Below the pieces are notes generated by a model, which saw only the letters and a program-made list of their open reading frames with translations, was not told where the DNA came from and did not search any database. Below are positions 50,100-59,238 of a stretch of 64,000 nucleotides of DNA, in pieces (the first letter of the stretch is position 1; every line of letters begins with the position of its first letter). The DNA is from Devosia equisanguinis. Lineage in GTDB: Bacteria > Pseudomonadota > Alphaproteobacteria > Rhizobiales > Devosiaceae. The stretch is taken from contig NZ_UZWD01000028.1 of the NCBI RefSeq assembly GCF_900631955.1, forward strand, positions 1 to 64,000, in the 5' to 3' direction. A program made the translations under genes and the position numbers.

Positions 50100-53000
50100 T
50101 CACATCTCCCGCGCCAGATCGGCGAGAAGGCCGGCGGCGACGCTGAGGCGGGAGACGGTGACGCCGCCCAAGGTGAGATCCCGGACTGCCGCCACAGTGC
50201 GATCGACGGCGACAGCGCGTTGCGTGCGGAAGGCGTCGAGGGAGCCTGAGGCGAGCACGTCTGCCGTGACGTCGCGCAAGGCACGCATGATATTGGCCAG
50301 CGCCCGGTCCAGCGCCATGCGGTCGAAACGGTCTTCCAGCACGATGGCGCGGCCATCTTCGATGATGCGGAAGAGATCGAAGAGATCGGCGGCGGCGAAA
50401 TAGGCGGTGGCGGCGGTTTCGATATCGACGCCGCTGCGCTCGGCAACCAACACGATATCGCTGGCATGGCCGAGCAATGGCAATTCGGAGATAGCTGTGG
50501 CCAGCATTTCCGGGACGCCGTGGGTGGTGAGACCGCGGGTACGGGCGTCAAGGGCCTGGCGTTGCGCTTCCGGCAGGAGATCGGTGGCCAGGCGCAGGCG
50601 CTCGACACCGCTCCGGTAGCGGCTGACGAGGCCGGCAACGTCGCTGGCGATATCGGTATTGCGGAGGAACCAGAGCACTTCCTGGCGCAGGAGCGCCGCG
50701 ACCTGGCCATAGAGCGCCAGTTGCACCCCACCGGGGACGACACCATCCAGCGCATCGATGCCGGCATTGAGATCGGTCAGGCCGTAGATATCACGCACCG
50801 CGGCGAAGGCCAGGGCGACTTCGCCGGCGCTGGCGCTGGTGGCGGCCATCAACTCGGCGACGAAAGCGGGACCGCCGCGATTGATCATGGCATTGGCGAG
50901 GACCGTGGCAATGACTTCGCGGCGCAGGCGATGGGTCTGCACGGCATCGGGATAGGTTCGGTTGAGCGTGGGCGGGAAATAGCGCGGCAGTTCGCCCGCG
51001 AGATAATCGTCGTCGATGGCGGTGCCGGCGAGCAGGTCGGCGTAGAGATTGAGCTTGGCATAGGCGAGCAGCACCGCCAATTCCGGCCGGCTGAGGGCCT
51101 TGCCCTCGGCGGCGCGCTGGGTGAGCACGGCGTCGCTGGGCAGGAATTCCACGGCGCGATCAAGGTGGCCGTCGGCTTCGAGCCCATCCATCAACAGGCG
51201 CTGGCCGGGCAGCGCCGAGAGGCCCTGCCGTTCGGTGAGCGAGAGCGCGAGGGTCTGAAGGTAATTGTTGCGCAGGCAGAGCGCGGCAACCTCGTCGGTC
51301 ATGGCGGCGAGGAAGGTGTTGCGCGCCGCCTGGTCCAACTGGCCCGAGGCGAGGATGGGCGCCAGGGCGATCTTGATATTGACCTCAAGGTCGGAGGAGT
51401 TGACGCCGGCGGAATTATCGATGGCATCGGTATTGATGCGTCCGCCGCCCAGGGCGTAGGCGATGCGGCCGCGCTGGGTGACGCCGAGATTGGCGCCCTC
51501 GCCCACCACGCGGGCACGGAGCTGGTCGGCGGTGACGCGAATGGCGTCATTGGCACGGTCGCCGACGGCGGCGTCATCCTCACCGGATGCCTTGATGTAG
51601 GTGCCGATGCCGCCGAACCAGAGAAGGTCGACGGACGCGGAGAGAATGGCGCGCATGATTTCGGCCGGGGTGGCTGCGGGGGCGTCGAGGCTGAGGAGCG
51701 CCTGAACTTCGGGCGACAGAGGGATCGACTTGGCGGCACGGGAGAAGACGCCACCGCCTTGGGAAATCAGCGCCTTGTCGTAGTCCTGCCAGCTGGAGCG
51801 CGGCAGTGCGAAAAGGCGTTGGCGCTCGGCAAAGCTGGTGATGGCGTCCGGATTGGGGTCGATGAAGATGTCGCGGTGATCGAAGGCGGCGACGAGACGG
51901 ATTTCGCGCGACAGCAGCATGCCATTGCCGAAGACGTCGCCGCTCATGTCGCCAACACCGGCCACGGTGAAGGCTTCTGCCTGGATATCGCGATTGACCT
52001 CGCGGAAGTGGCGCTTGACCGCTTCCCAGGCACCACGGGCGGTGATGCCCATTTTCTTGTGGTCATAGCCGGCTGAGCCGCCGGAGGCGAAGGCATCGCC
52101 GAGCCAGAAATTGCGGCTGACGGCAATGGCGTTGGCGGTGTCGGAGAACTGTGCGGTGCCCTTGTCGGCGGCTACCACGAGATAGGGATCGTCGCCATCG
52201 CGGCGGATTGTCGAAAGCGGCGGCACCACGGCGCCATCGACGAGATTGTCGGTGATATCGAGCAGGGCCACGATGAAAATGCGGTAGCTTTCGGTGCCTT
52301 CCGCCATGAAGGCGTCACGCGACATGCCGGAGGTGAGGCGCTTGGGCACGAAGCCGCCCTTGGCGCCGACCGGCACGATGACAGCATTCTTGACCTGCTG
52401 CGCCTTGACCAGTCCCAGCACTTCGGTGCGGAAATCCTCCGGCCGATCGGACCAGCGCAGGCCGCCGCGGGCAATGGCACCGAAGCGCAGATGGATGCCC
52501 TCGACGCGGGGTGAATAGACATAGATTTCACGATAGGGACGCGGGGCGGCCATGCCTTCGACGCGGTGGCTGTCGAACTTGATGGCCAGGGCCGGCCGGT
52601 GCTCGCCGGCTTCATCGCGCTGCCAGGCATTGGTGCGCAGGCTCGCTTCCACCAGATTATGGAAGCGACGGATGATGGTGTCTTCGTCGAGCGAGGACAT
52701 GGCGTCGAGCTGGGCGGCGATTTCGGCGCGGGCGGCCTCGGCTGAGGCTTCGCCATCCGGCTGTGCCGGATCGTGGAGGGCGGCGAAGAGAGTGCAAAGG
52801 GCCTTTGCCGCAGTGTTCTGGTTGACGAGGACCTGGGCGATGTAGCGCTGGGAATAGGATGTGCCGACCTGGCGCAGATAGCGCGACAGGGCGCGCAGCA
52901 GGGCAGCGTCGACCCAGTCGAGCTCGGCTTCGGTGACCAGCGTATTGAGCTGGTCGCTCTCCGCGGCGCCGGACCACACGGCCATCAGCCCGGCTTCGAT

Positions 53001-54770
53001 GGCGGGACCACGAGCGGCAACGTCGAGGGCGCGGCCGCTGGCCGGCTCAAGCACCATGTCATGGAGATAGAGGGGAATGCCATCTCGCGGCACGATCGTA
53101 TAGGTGCGCTCGTCGATGACGCGGAAGCCAAAATGCTCGAGCATGGGCACGCGGTCGGTAAGCGGAATGGCGGTGGCGCGGTGGTAGAATTTCAGCCCGA
53201 GCGCCCCTTCCGCTCCGGCGCGCTGGCGCAGGCGGATGGCGACATCGCCATCGGGCAGAGCACGGAAAACGGCGATGTCAGCCAGGGCATCCTCGATGGT
53301 GCTGCGTGACTGGTAGGCGGCCGAAAAGGCCTGGCGGAAATCGCTGATGGCGCCAGGATCGGGCGCAGCGACCACGAGCCGGTCCCAGAAATCGCGCAGC
53401 ATGGCCTCGACGCCGCTTTCCAGCGCCTGACGGGTGGGCTGCGGCGTGCTGCCGCCGACCCGGCCGATAATGACGTGCAGCCGCACCAGTTCACCCTCGG
53501 GAAAGTGCGGATAAAAGGCGGAAACGCGCCCGTCATAGGCCTGCGCAAGGAACTGGGTGATGCGGGCGCGGATGGCGCCGTCATAGCGGTCGCGCGGCAC
53601 ATAGACGAGGACGGAAACGAAATTGTCGAAGCGATCGATGCGCGGCAGGACGCGGACGCGGGGGCGATCATAGAGCGCGGCGATGGCCTCGGCAAATTCG
53701 GCCAGCTGAGCAATGTCGATCTGAAAGAGTTCGTCGCGCGGATGGGCATCGAGAGCGCCGAGCAGAGTGCGTCCGGCATGGCCGAGCGGATCGACGCCGG
53801 AACGGCGCATGACCTCGGCGATCTTGCGGCGGATCAGGGGCACATCGGTATGTGGCGTTGACAGGGCCTGGGCGGTAAACAGGCCCACGATCCGCAGCTC
53901 GCCTGATGCCTGGCCGCGCTCGTCGAAGAGTTTTACGCCGACATAGTCCATGTGCACGCGGCGGTGGACGCGGGCCCGCAGATTGGCCTTGGTGACCAGA
54001 ACCGGTTCCTGGCCTTTGACGAAGTCGACCAGTTGCGGGGTGCTGTCGACATAGTCGGGACCGCTGCGCACCACCTTGAGCGCTGCATCGCGCATGATGC
54101 CGAGGCCGGTGCCGTCCACCGGTTCGAGCGCGTCGCCCACCAGCCGATATTCGCGCAGGCCGAGAAAGGTGAAATTGTGCTCGGTGAGCCATTCGAGGAA
54201 GCGCTGCCCCTCATCGCGCAATGCCGGTTTGGCGGGGGCGAGCCCGCCCATGGCCTTCAGCACGCGCTCCAGCATCGGCTGCCAGTCGCGCACAGCCTGC
54301 CGCACGTCGTCGAGCGTGCGGCGCAGTTCGGCAATCAGGGCATCGCTGTCGGCAACGGGGTCGCTATGGATGTGCAGGACGCTGACCGCAGCGCCGGTGT
54401 CGCCCATGACCTTACCCCCGGCAACGCGCACCACCGGATGGGCGAAGAGCCGCACCGCTCCACCCATAGCCCGGAGCGCCGCAAGGGCGCTGTCGACGAT
54501 GAAGGGCATGTCGGGGCAGATGATGTCGAGAATGAGCGGATCGCCCAGCTTTTGCGGCGGGGTCGCCTCGATGCGGGTGCTATCGAGGGAACCGGCGAGA
54601 AGACGCTCATGGGCATGCCCGAAGGCCGCCATCAGTACCGCCATATCGGCGCGCGCGAGATCGTCGGGATCGGCGGCACGGATGGCCTCGACCAGGAAAC
54701 GGGAGAGGCTGGCATTGTCGCCGGCATGCTCCATCGCCCGATCCAGCAAAGACTCGACGCGCCCGTCCAT
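50100..54770 (-). CDS. gdhB: NAD-specific glutamate dehydrogenase, 180-kDa type
   Basis: A 1556-aa cytoplasmic enzyme of the large GDH class (GDH180), which converts glutamate to 2-oxoglutarate and ammonium. The N-terminal third holds ACT-like regulatory regions (ILDIICPDMPFIVDSALAAL). The central catalytic part has the dinucleotide and substrate segments GLRWSDRPEDFRTEVLGLVK, NAVIVPVGAKGGFVPKRL and VAAFDHRDIFIDPNPDA, then GVGDMSGDVFGNGMLLSREI. The helical C-terminal domain follows (LTERQGLSALPGQRLLMDGL). ATG 54770 is favoured because GGGGAGGG lies upstream; the ORF runs 8 codons further. Length fits the family. It is monocistronic and may be used for glutamate catabolism rather than assimilation. 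Confidence 0.95.
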   Translation of the reverse strand: MDGRVESLLDRAMEHAGDNASLSRFLVEAIRAADPDDLARADMAVLMAAFGHAHERLLAGSLDSTRIEATPPQKLGDPLILDIICPDMPFIVDSALAALRAMGGAVRLFAHPVVRVAGGKVMGDTGAAVSVLHIHSDPVADSDALIAELRRTLDDVRQAVRDWQPMLERVLKAMGGLAPAKPALRDEGQRFLEWLTEHNFTFLGLREYRLVGDALEPVDGTGLGIMRDAALKVVRSGPDYVDSTPQLVDFVKGQEPVLVTKANLRARVHRRVHMDYVGVKLFDERGQASGELRIVGLFTAQALSTPHTDVPLIRRKIAEVMRRSGVDPLGHAGRTLLGALDAHPRDELFQIDIAQLAEFAEAIAALYDRPRVRVLPRIDRFDNFVSVLVYVPRDRYDGAIRARITQFLAQAYDGRVSAFYPHFPEGELVRLHVIIGRVGGSTPQPTRQALESGVEAMLRDFWDRLVVAAPDPGAISDFRQAFSAAYQSRSTIEDALADIAVFRALPDGDVAIRLRQRAGAEGALGLKFYHRATAIPLTDRVPMLEHFGFRVIDERTYTIVPRDGIPLYLHDMVLEPASGRALDVAARGPAIEAGLMAVWSGAAESDQLNTLVTEAELDWVDAALLRALSRYLRQVGTSYSQRYIAQVLVNQNTAAKALCTLFAALHDPAQPDGEASAEAARAEIAAQLDAMSSLDEDTIIRRFHNLVEASLRTNAWQRDEAGEHRPALAIKFDSHRVEGMAAPRPYREIYVYSPRVEGIHLRFGAIARGGLRWSDRPEDFRTEVLGLVKAQQVKNAVIVPVGAKGGFVPKRLTSGMSRDAFMAEGTESYRIFIVALLDITDNLVDGAVVPPLSTIRRDGDDPYLVVAADKGTAQFSDTANAIAVSRNFWLGDAFASGGSAGYDHKKMGITARGAWEAVKRHFREVNRDIQAEAFTVAGVGDMSGDVFGNGMLLSREIRLVAAFDHRDIFIDPNPDAITSFAERQRLFALPRSSWQDYDKALISQGGGVFSRAAKSIPLSPEVQALLSLDAPAATPAEIMRAILSASVDLLWFGGIGTYIKASGEDDAAVGDRANDAIRVTADQLRARVVGEGANLGVTQRGRIAYALGGGRINTDAIDNSAGVNSSDLEVNIKIALAPILASGQLDQAARNTFLAAMTDEVAALCLRNNYLQTLALSLTERQGLSALPGQRLLMDGLEADGHLDRAVEFLPSDAVLTQRAAEGKALSRPELAVLLAYAKLNLYADLLAGTAIDDDYLAGELPRYFPPTLNRTYPDAVQTHRLRREVIATVLANAMINRGGPAFVAELMAATSASAGEVALAFAAVRDIYGLTDLNAGIDALDGVVPGGVQLALYGQVAALLRQEVLWFLRNTDIASDVAGLVSRYRSGVERLRLATDLLPEAQRQALDARTRGLTTHGVPEMLATAISELPLLGHASDIVLVAERSGVDIETAATAYFAAADLFDLFRIIEDGRAIVLEDRFDRMALDRALANIMRALRDVTADVLASGSLDAFRTQRAVAVDRTVAAVRDLTLGGVTVSRLSVAAGLLADLAREM

Positions 54771-54989
54771 AGTGCCCTCCCCTGACTCGCCCAAGCACCT
54801 TAGGCGGTTAACCCCGCCCTGTCTCTGGTCCCTTGGTCACAGGGGGCATGCAAGGCTGGCGATTAAGGGGGAGAGGAAGACGACCATTGGGAACGGCGTC
54901 GCGACCTCCTAAAAATGCATAAAGCGGACCAGCAGGCGATAGAGACGGCGGCAAGGCAATCGCGCACCGTCCCTTCACCCCGGTTACTG

Positions 54990-55784
54990 TCAGCCTTCAT
55001 TGGCCATGGTTTTTTTGAACTGGGCCAAGTGCCTGGACTGAGCGTCGATCATCTTCTCCCGATACTGACCGTAGATGATGTCGGTGTCATGCAGCGTCAC
55101 ACCGGGGATGGTCGGCGAGGCGAAAACCGGCAGCTCAATGCCTTTTTCCGCCAGCTTCTGGGCGGTGCGCGATACCAGTTCGTGCATCATGATCATTGCA
55201 AGCACGGTCGAGGAGCCCGAAACCGGGCGGCTCCAGCCCTCGATCGGAACGATGGCATCTTCGACCGGTGCGCCGGTATCGACGACGATGTCGGCCGCAT
55301 GCGGCAGGCGTTTTCCGGAGCTATGTGTCGCCGGCTTGCTGGCATTGGACTTCGCCGTGATGGCGATCACGGTGAGACCGCGTTCCTTGGCGTAGAGGGC
55401 GGTATCGATGCCCGAGGCATTGCTGCCCGAATGGCCGAAAATGACAATGGTATCACCGGGATTGAGCGGCTGATGATCGAGGAACTTCTCAGCGTATTTC
55501 TCTGTGCGTTCGAGCCAGAGCAATTCGCGCACACCGCCGGCCCCCAGAATGTTGTGCCACATGACGCGCGGGTCGGTCAGCGGATTGAAGCCGAGATAGG
55601 AGCCATAGCGCGGGTAGGTTTCCTGCACCGGCAACACTGAATGGCCCGAGCCATAGAGATGCACGAGGCCGCCATTGGCGAGGGTTTCGCTCATGGCCTT
55701 GGAGGCAGCTTCGAATGCGGCTTCGTTTTCGCCGGCGGTCTTTTCGGCGATTGCCGCGAGCTTGGAAATGAAGAGAGTGGACAT
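54990..55784 (-). CDS. SIS-domain protein, UPF0309 family
   Basis: A 264-aa cytoplasmic protein with one SIS (sugar isomerase) domain. GLVHLYGSGHSVLPVQETYP is the phosphosugar-binding loop, and DTIVIFGHSGSNASGIDTAL the conserved core; VIAITAKSNASKPATHSSGK follows. SIS folds bind phosphosugars in isomerases and MurQ-type etherases. UPF0309 members have no established reaction. It is the last gene of the minus-strand ROK/ABC operon, 19 bp after the GntR gene, so it likely acts on the phosphorylated product of the ROK kinase. Confidence 0.88.
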   Translation of the reverse strand: MSTLFISKLAAIAEKTAGENEAAFEAASKAMSETLANGGLVHLYGSGHSVLPVQETYPRYGSYLGFNPLTDPRVMWHNILGAGGVRELLWLERTEKYAEKFLDHQPLNPGDTIVIFGHSGSNASGIDTALYAKERGLTVIAITAKSNASKPATHSSGKRLPHAADIVVDTGAPVEDAIVPIEGWSRPVSGSSTVLAMIMMHELVSRTAQKLAEKGIELPVFASPTIPGVTLHDTDIIYGQYREKMIDAQSRHLAQFKKTMANEG

Positions 55785-55803
55785 CGGGTCTGGCCTTTCA
55801 AAA

Positions 55804-56553
55804 CTAGACGTAGAGGGTTGAGCGAATTTCGTAGCGGTCGGCCCGCATGGTGGAGACCGCGAATTCGAAGGGGCTGCGCTGGTCGAAAGTGATGCGTTCG
55901 ACTTCGAAGGCGGGTGTGCCGACAGGCAGTTCGAGATCGGCGGCATCTCCCGATGCAACTGCCCCGACGCGGTAGACTTCCTTGGCCTTGACCGGTACAA
56001 TGCCGGCATTGTCCTTGAGCCAGCGATAGAGCGAGCCGATCTCTGACGCGGCTTCGAAAAGCCCGGGCGCGCGCGCGGCCGGCAAATGGGTTGTCTGGAT
56101 GCCGATGGGATCGCCATTTCCGAGTCGCAAGCGCCGCAACTGCACCACCATCTCACCCTCGGGAATCTCGAGCGCCCGGGCAATCTCCCCCGTAGCGGCA
56201 ATGGTATAGGCCGCCAGAAGGCGGGTTCCCGGCGACAGGGCGAGGGACTGCATCTCGTCGGTGAAGCTGGTGAGCCCACGTACACCAGCCACCATGGTAG
56301 CTGAGCGCACGAAGGTGCCGCGGCCGTGCTCGCGCCGCAGCATACCTGCTTCCTCGAGATTTCGCAGCGCGTGGCGCAGGGTGATGCGGGAAATGCCGAG
56401 CATCTCGCAGAGCCGGTCTTCATTGGGGATCTGCAACCCTGCGCCCCATTCTCCCTGGTCGATAAGATCGCGCAGCGCCATCTCGGCCTGATGCCAGAGC
56501 GGCTCAGGCCTGCGACGGTCAGGCCGCACCAGGCCCGTAGGTTCGTCGCTCAT
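55804..56553 (-). CDS. GntR-family regulator (HutC subfamily)
   Basis: A 249-aa regulator. Residues about 18-85 form the winged helix: LWHQAEMALRDLIDQGEWGA, then LCEMLGISRITLRHALRNLE, EEAGMLRREHGRGTFV. The UTRA effector domain covers the rest (EIARALEIPEGEMVVQLRRL, PFEFAVSTMRADRYEIRST), a domain that binds phosphosugars or related metabolites. ATG 56553 follows GGAGGAGG and overlaps the ROK stop by 4 bp. It probably controls its own operon through the GTTATAAC-type palindrome near 60594. Confidence 0.92.
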   Translation of the reverse strand: MSDEPTGLVRPDRRRPEPLWHQAEMALRDLIDQGEWGAGLQIPNEDRLCEMLGISRITLRHALRNLEEAGMLRREHGRGTFVRSATMVAGVRGLTSFTDEMQSLALSPGTRLLAAYTIAATGEIARALEIPEGEMVVQLRRLRLGNGDPIGIQTTHLPAARAPGLFEAASEIGSLYRWLKDNAGIVPVKAKEVYRVGAVASGDAADLELPVGTPAFEVERITFDQRSPFEFAVSTMRADRYEIRSTLYV

Positions 56554-57425
56554 GCTGTCCTCCTCCAGCTTGCGCCAAGCGCGCCTGCAAAGGCGGCTCC
56601 GACGAGCCCCGCCTTCGACCCGTGCACAGCCGGCACTATTCGGACACCCCGCAAATGGGGCGGTATGCACCGGTCCACGTGTCGGCGCAGCATCGGGCCG
56701 ATGACGTCGAACGCATCCGCCACCCCGCCCGCAATGATTATTGCTGACGGGTCGAGCAGCGCCACCGCCGCTGCGATTGCGGTGCCAAGAGCATGCATGG
56801 GACGCTCAAGCGCCGCCGCTGCCTCGGCCTTGCCGGCACGTGCTGCTCCAATGAGTGCCTTGCCGTCAGTGAGCCCGAGCCGAGCAGCAGCCCGGTCAAG
56901 AGTGCGCCCCGCCGCCTGCCGTTCGAGCCAACCGCTCGTATTCTCACCAGCGTCGTCCAGCGCCGCCGTAGCCCAGCCGAAAGAACAGGCGCCGCCGCCC
57001 TGGCCAGAGATGATCGTGCCCGAGGCCAGCACGGCGGACCCGATACCCGTGCCAATAGCCAAAAGCACGGCATCTTTCATGTCACGTCCTGCTCCGGTGT
57101 GCATCTCAGCAAGCAGGCTGAGCTGTGCATCATTGCCCAGGCCGACCGTCACATCCGGGAACGCCACCTCCAGGTCGAGCCCGTCGAGATAGGAGAGGTT
57201 GGGAACCCACCGGCATATGCTGCCCTGTGCCAGACCGGGAATGCCGAGGCCCAGCCGGCTCGCCTCATGCGCTTTGAGGCGCTGCGCCACGAGGCCCACG
57301 AAGTCCTCTCGGCTCGGAGGCGCCGGCACATCGTCAACCAGCTTGACTGCTGCGGGATCGGCACTTTGGGCAAAGCCGATGCGACAGCGGGTGCCACCAA
57401 GGTCTATGGCAAGGATGGCGCTCAT
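56550..57425 (-). CDS. ROK-family sugar kinase
   Basis: A 291-aa protein of the ROK (repressor/ORF/kinase) family without an HTH, so a kinase. AILAIDLGGTRCRIGFAQSA is the phosphate-binding motif, GLGNDAQLSLLAEM carries the Asn-Asp catalytic pair, and GTGIGSAVLASGTIISGQGG the second phosphate loop. ROK proteins usually bind Zn through a GHxx(9-11)CxCGxxGC motif; here the region reads ACSFGWATAALDD and lacks it, which sets it apart from glucokinase-like ROK. Substrate: unassigned hexose or amino sugar. It overlaps both neighbours by 4 bp. Confidence 0.82.
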   Translation of the reverse strand: MSAILAIDLGGTRCRIGFAQSADPAAVKLVDDVPAPPSREDFVGLVAQRLKAHEASRLGLGIPGLAQGSICRWVPNLSYLDGLDLEVAFPDVTVGLGNDAQLSLLAEMHTGAGRDMKDAVLLAIGTGIGSAVLASGTIISGQGGGACSFGWATAALDDAGENTSGWLERQAAGRTLDRAAARLGLTDGKALIGAARAGKAEAAAALERPMHALGTAIAAAVALLDPSAIIIAGGVADAFDVIGPMLRRHVDRCIPPHLRGVRIVPAVHGSKAGLVGAAFAGALGASWRRTA

Positions 57426-58282
57426 CCCTTCACTCCCGTGGCAACTATGGAGTCGACGAAAAAGCGCTGCAGGAACACAAAGAGCACGACCGGCGGCAGC
57501 ACCGCCAGCGTCGCCCCCGCCATGACGAGGCCGGTATTCATAGCGCCTCGATTGTAGCTGAGAAGCCGGCTCAGCGAGATGACGATCGGATACTGGTCGG
57601 TGTTGCCCTGTAAAACCGTCAACGGCCAGAGATAGCTGTTCCAGTGATAGACGAAGGCAAAGAGCGTCAGCGCCGCAATAGCCGGCAACACGGTAGGCGC
57701 CACGATTTTGAAGAGAATGGTGAGCTCGGACGCCCCATCCACCCGAGCCGCGTCGATCAGGTCGTCCGGAACGCCCTTGATGTATTGACGCATTAGAAAG
57801 ATGCCGAAGGCGTTGGCGAGATTGGGAACGACAACGCCGAACAGGCTGGCATTGAGACCGAGATAGCCGGTGATGCGGTAGAGCGGGATCAGTGTCACGA
57901 TGGGCGGCAAGAACATGGTGCCGATGAGCGCTGCGAAGAGCCAATCGCGACCCTTGAAGCGGTATTTGGCAAAGGCGTAGCCCGCCATGAGACTGGTGAT
58001 CACGATTGCGGTGGTGGTCACCAGAGCGATGAAGAAGGAATTGAGGAACGAGCGACCCAGTCCGACCACATCGGCAACTTGGGAATAGGCATCGAGATTG
58101 GGCGAACCGGGCCACCAGACCGGAGGCACCTGCATGCTCTCCTGGGGGGTCTTCAGGCTCGATAGCACCATCCAGGCAAGCGGGAAGGCCGCGATCACCG
58201 CAATGGCGATGATAACAAGGGTAAGGGCACCCTCCTGCCAGGTCCGTGCATGGCGTCGATAGAACTGCGCGCCACCGATCAT
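57422..58282 (-). CDS. Sugar ABC permease, MalG type
   Basis: A 286-aa inner-membrane permease. Helix 1 is LVIIAIAVIAAFPLAWMVLS, and the EAA loop is DLIDAARVDGASELTILFKI, with VAPTVLPAIAALTLFAFVYH next. The stop overlaps the ROK start by 4 bp and its own start overlaps the upstream permease stop by 4 bp. No ATPase gene follows. Confidence 0.93.
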   Translation of the reverse strand: MIGGAQFYRRHARTWQEGALTLVIIAIAVIAAFPLAWMVLSSLKTPQESMQVPPVWWPGSPNLDAYSQVADVVGLGRSFLNSFFIALVTTTAIVITSLMAGYAFAKYRFKGRDWLFAALIGTMFLPPIVTLIPLYRITGYLGLNASLFGVVVPNLANAFGIFLMRQYIKGVPDDLIDAARVDGASELTILFKIVAPTVLPAIAALTLFAFVYHWNSYLWPLTVLQGNTDQYPIVISLSRLLSYNRGAMNTGLVMAGATLAVLPPVVLFVFLQRFFVDSIVATGVKG

Positions 58283-59172
58283 CGTTGTTCTCCCCGATCT
58301 CGCAACAATGCGAACAACAGCACGATGACCACGATCAGTGAGAGCATGAGCGTTACCGCCATGGCAGAGCCCAACCCACCCTGGGCGCGCTCGATGCCAA
58401 CGCGGCGGATATGATAGGTCAGCACATTCGTGGAATTGACCGGCCCGCCCTGAGTAATCAGCGCCACCGGCTCAAAGACCTGAACTGCATTGATGACGGC
58501 GATGACGGCCGAGAACAGCAAGGTGTTGCGCAGGAGCGGCAGGGTTATCCGCCAGAACTGCACCCAGGCGGAGGCACCATCAACCTTTGCGGCTTCATAT
58601 AACGAGGGCGGGATCTGAGTCAGTCCGGCTACCGCCAGAACTGTGAAGTAACCCACCTGCTGCCAAACATTGAGGATGACGATCGAAACCAACGCGGTAT
58701 TGGGCGCGGAGAGCCAGGTCTGCGGCGGAATGCCGACCCAGCCCAGCATCTGGTTGATCGGCCCCTCTGTTGGCGAATAAAGCTTGGACCAAACGAGCGC
58801 CACGGCGATCATGGGCACCATATAGGTCGAGAACAATACCGTTCGCAGCAGGATGCCGCCAGGCGCAAAGGTCTGATGCACCAGAAGCCCAAGCAGCACC
58901 GAAAGCGGCAGGATCAGCGCCACCGAAAGACCGGTATAGATGCCCGTATTGATGAAGGCGGCGCGAAAGTCGCGACCGATCGAGGTGGGACCCAGCAGAT
59001 CGGCAAAGTTGGCAATGCCGACAAAGCGCGCCGTGTCAAAACCGGTTTGTGTCGACCATTGCGTGAAGGACAGCCCAATGGTCAGCACCATGGGCACGAA
59101 CACGAATAGCGCGATAAGCCCGGTGGCAGGTGCAAGCATGCCTATGGTCGAGCGACGGTAGCGGCCAATCAT
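58279..59172 (-). CDS. Sugar ABC permease, MalF type
   Basis: A 297-aa inner-membrane permease. GLIALFVFVPMVLTIGLSFT is the first helix, the EAA motif is LYEAAKVDGASAWVQFWRIT, and EPVALITQGGPVNSTNVLTY the conserved C-terminal region. It corresponds to the interrupted permease at 4709 but its C-terminal helix is intact (MAVTLMLSLIVVIVLLFALL). Confidence 0.93.
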   Translation of the reverse strand: MIGRYRRSTIGMLAPATGLIALFVFVPMVLTIGLSFTQWSTQTGFDTARFVGIANFADLLGPTSIGRDFRAAFINTGIYTGLSVALILPLSVLLGLLVHQTFAPGGILLRTVLFSTYMVPMIAVALVWSKLYSPTEGPINQMLGWVGIPPQTWLSAPNTALVSIVILNVWQQVGYFTVLAVAGLTQIPPSLYEAAKVDGASAWVQFWRITLPLLRNTLLFSAVIAVINAVQVFEPVALITQGGPVNSTNVLTYHIRRVGIERAQGGLGSAMAVTLMLSLIVVIVLLFALLRDRGEQR

Positions 59173-59192
59173 TGGGGGGCTCTATCGTGAGG

Positions 59193-59225
59193 GAGACTGG
59201 GTGGAGTCAGGGCCCCACCCGTCTC
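59193..59225 (-). other. Intercistronic hairpin between binding protein and permease
   Basis: GAGAC-T-GGGTGG pairs with CCACCC-GTCTC with one bulged base, in the 66-bp gap after the binding-protein gene (minus strand). No T-run follows. Same position relative to the operon as the hairpins at 4658, 22755 and 32352. Confidence 0.5.
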
Positions 59226-59238
59226 TGGAGAGTGCGAA

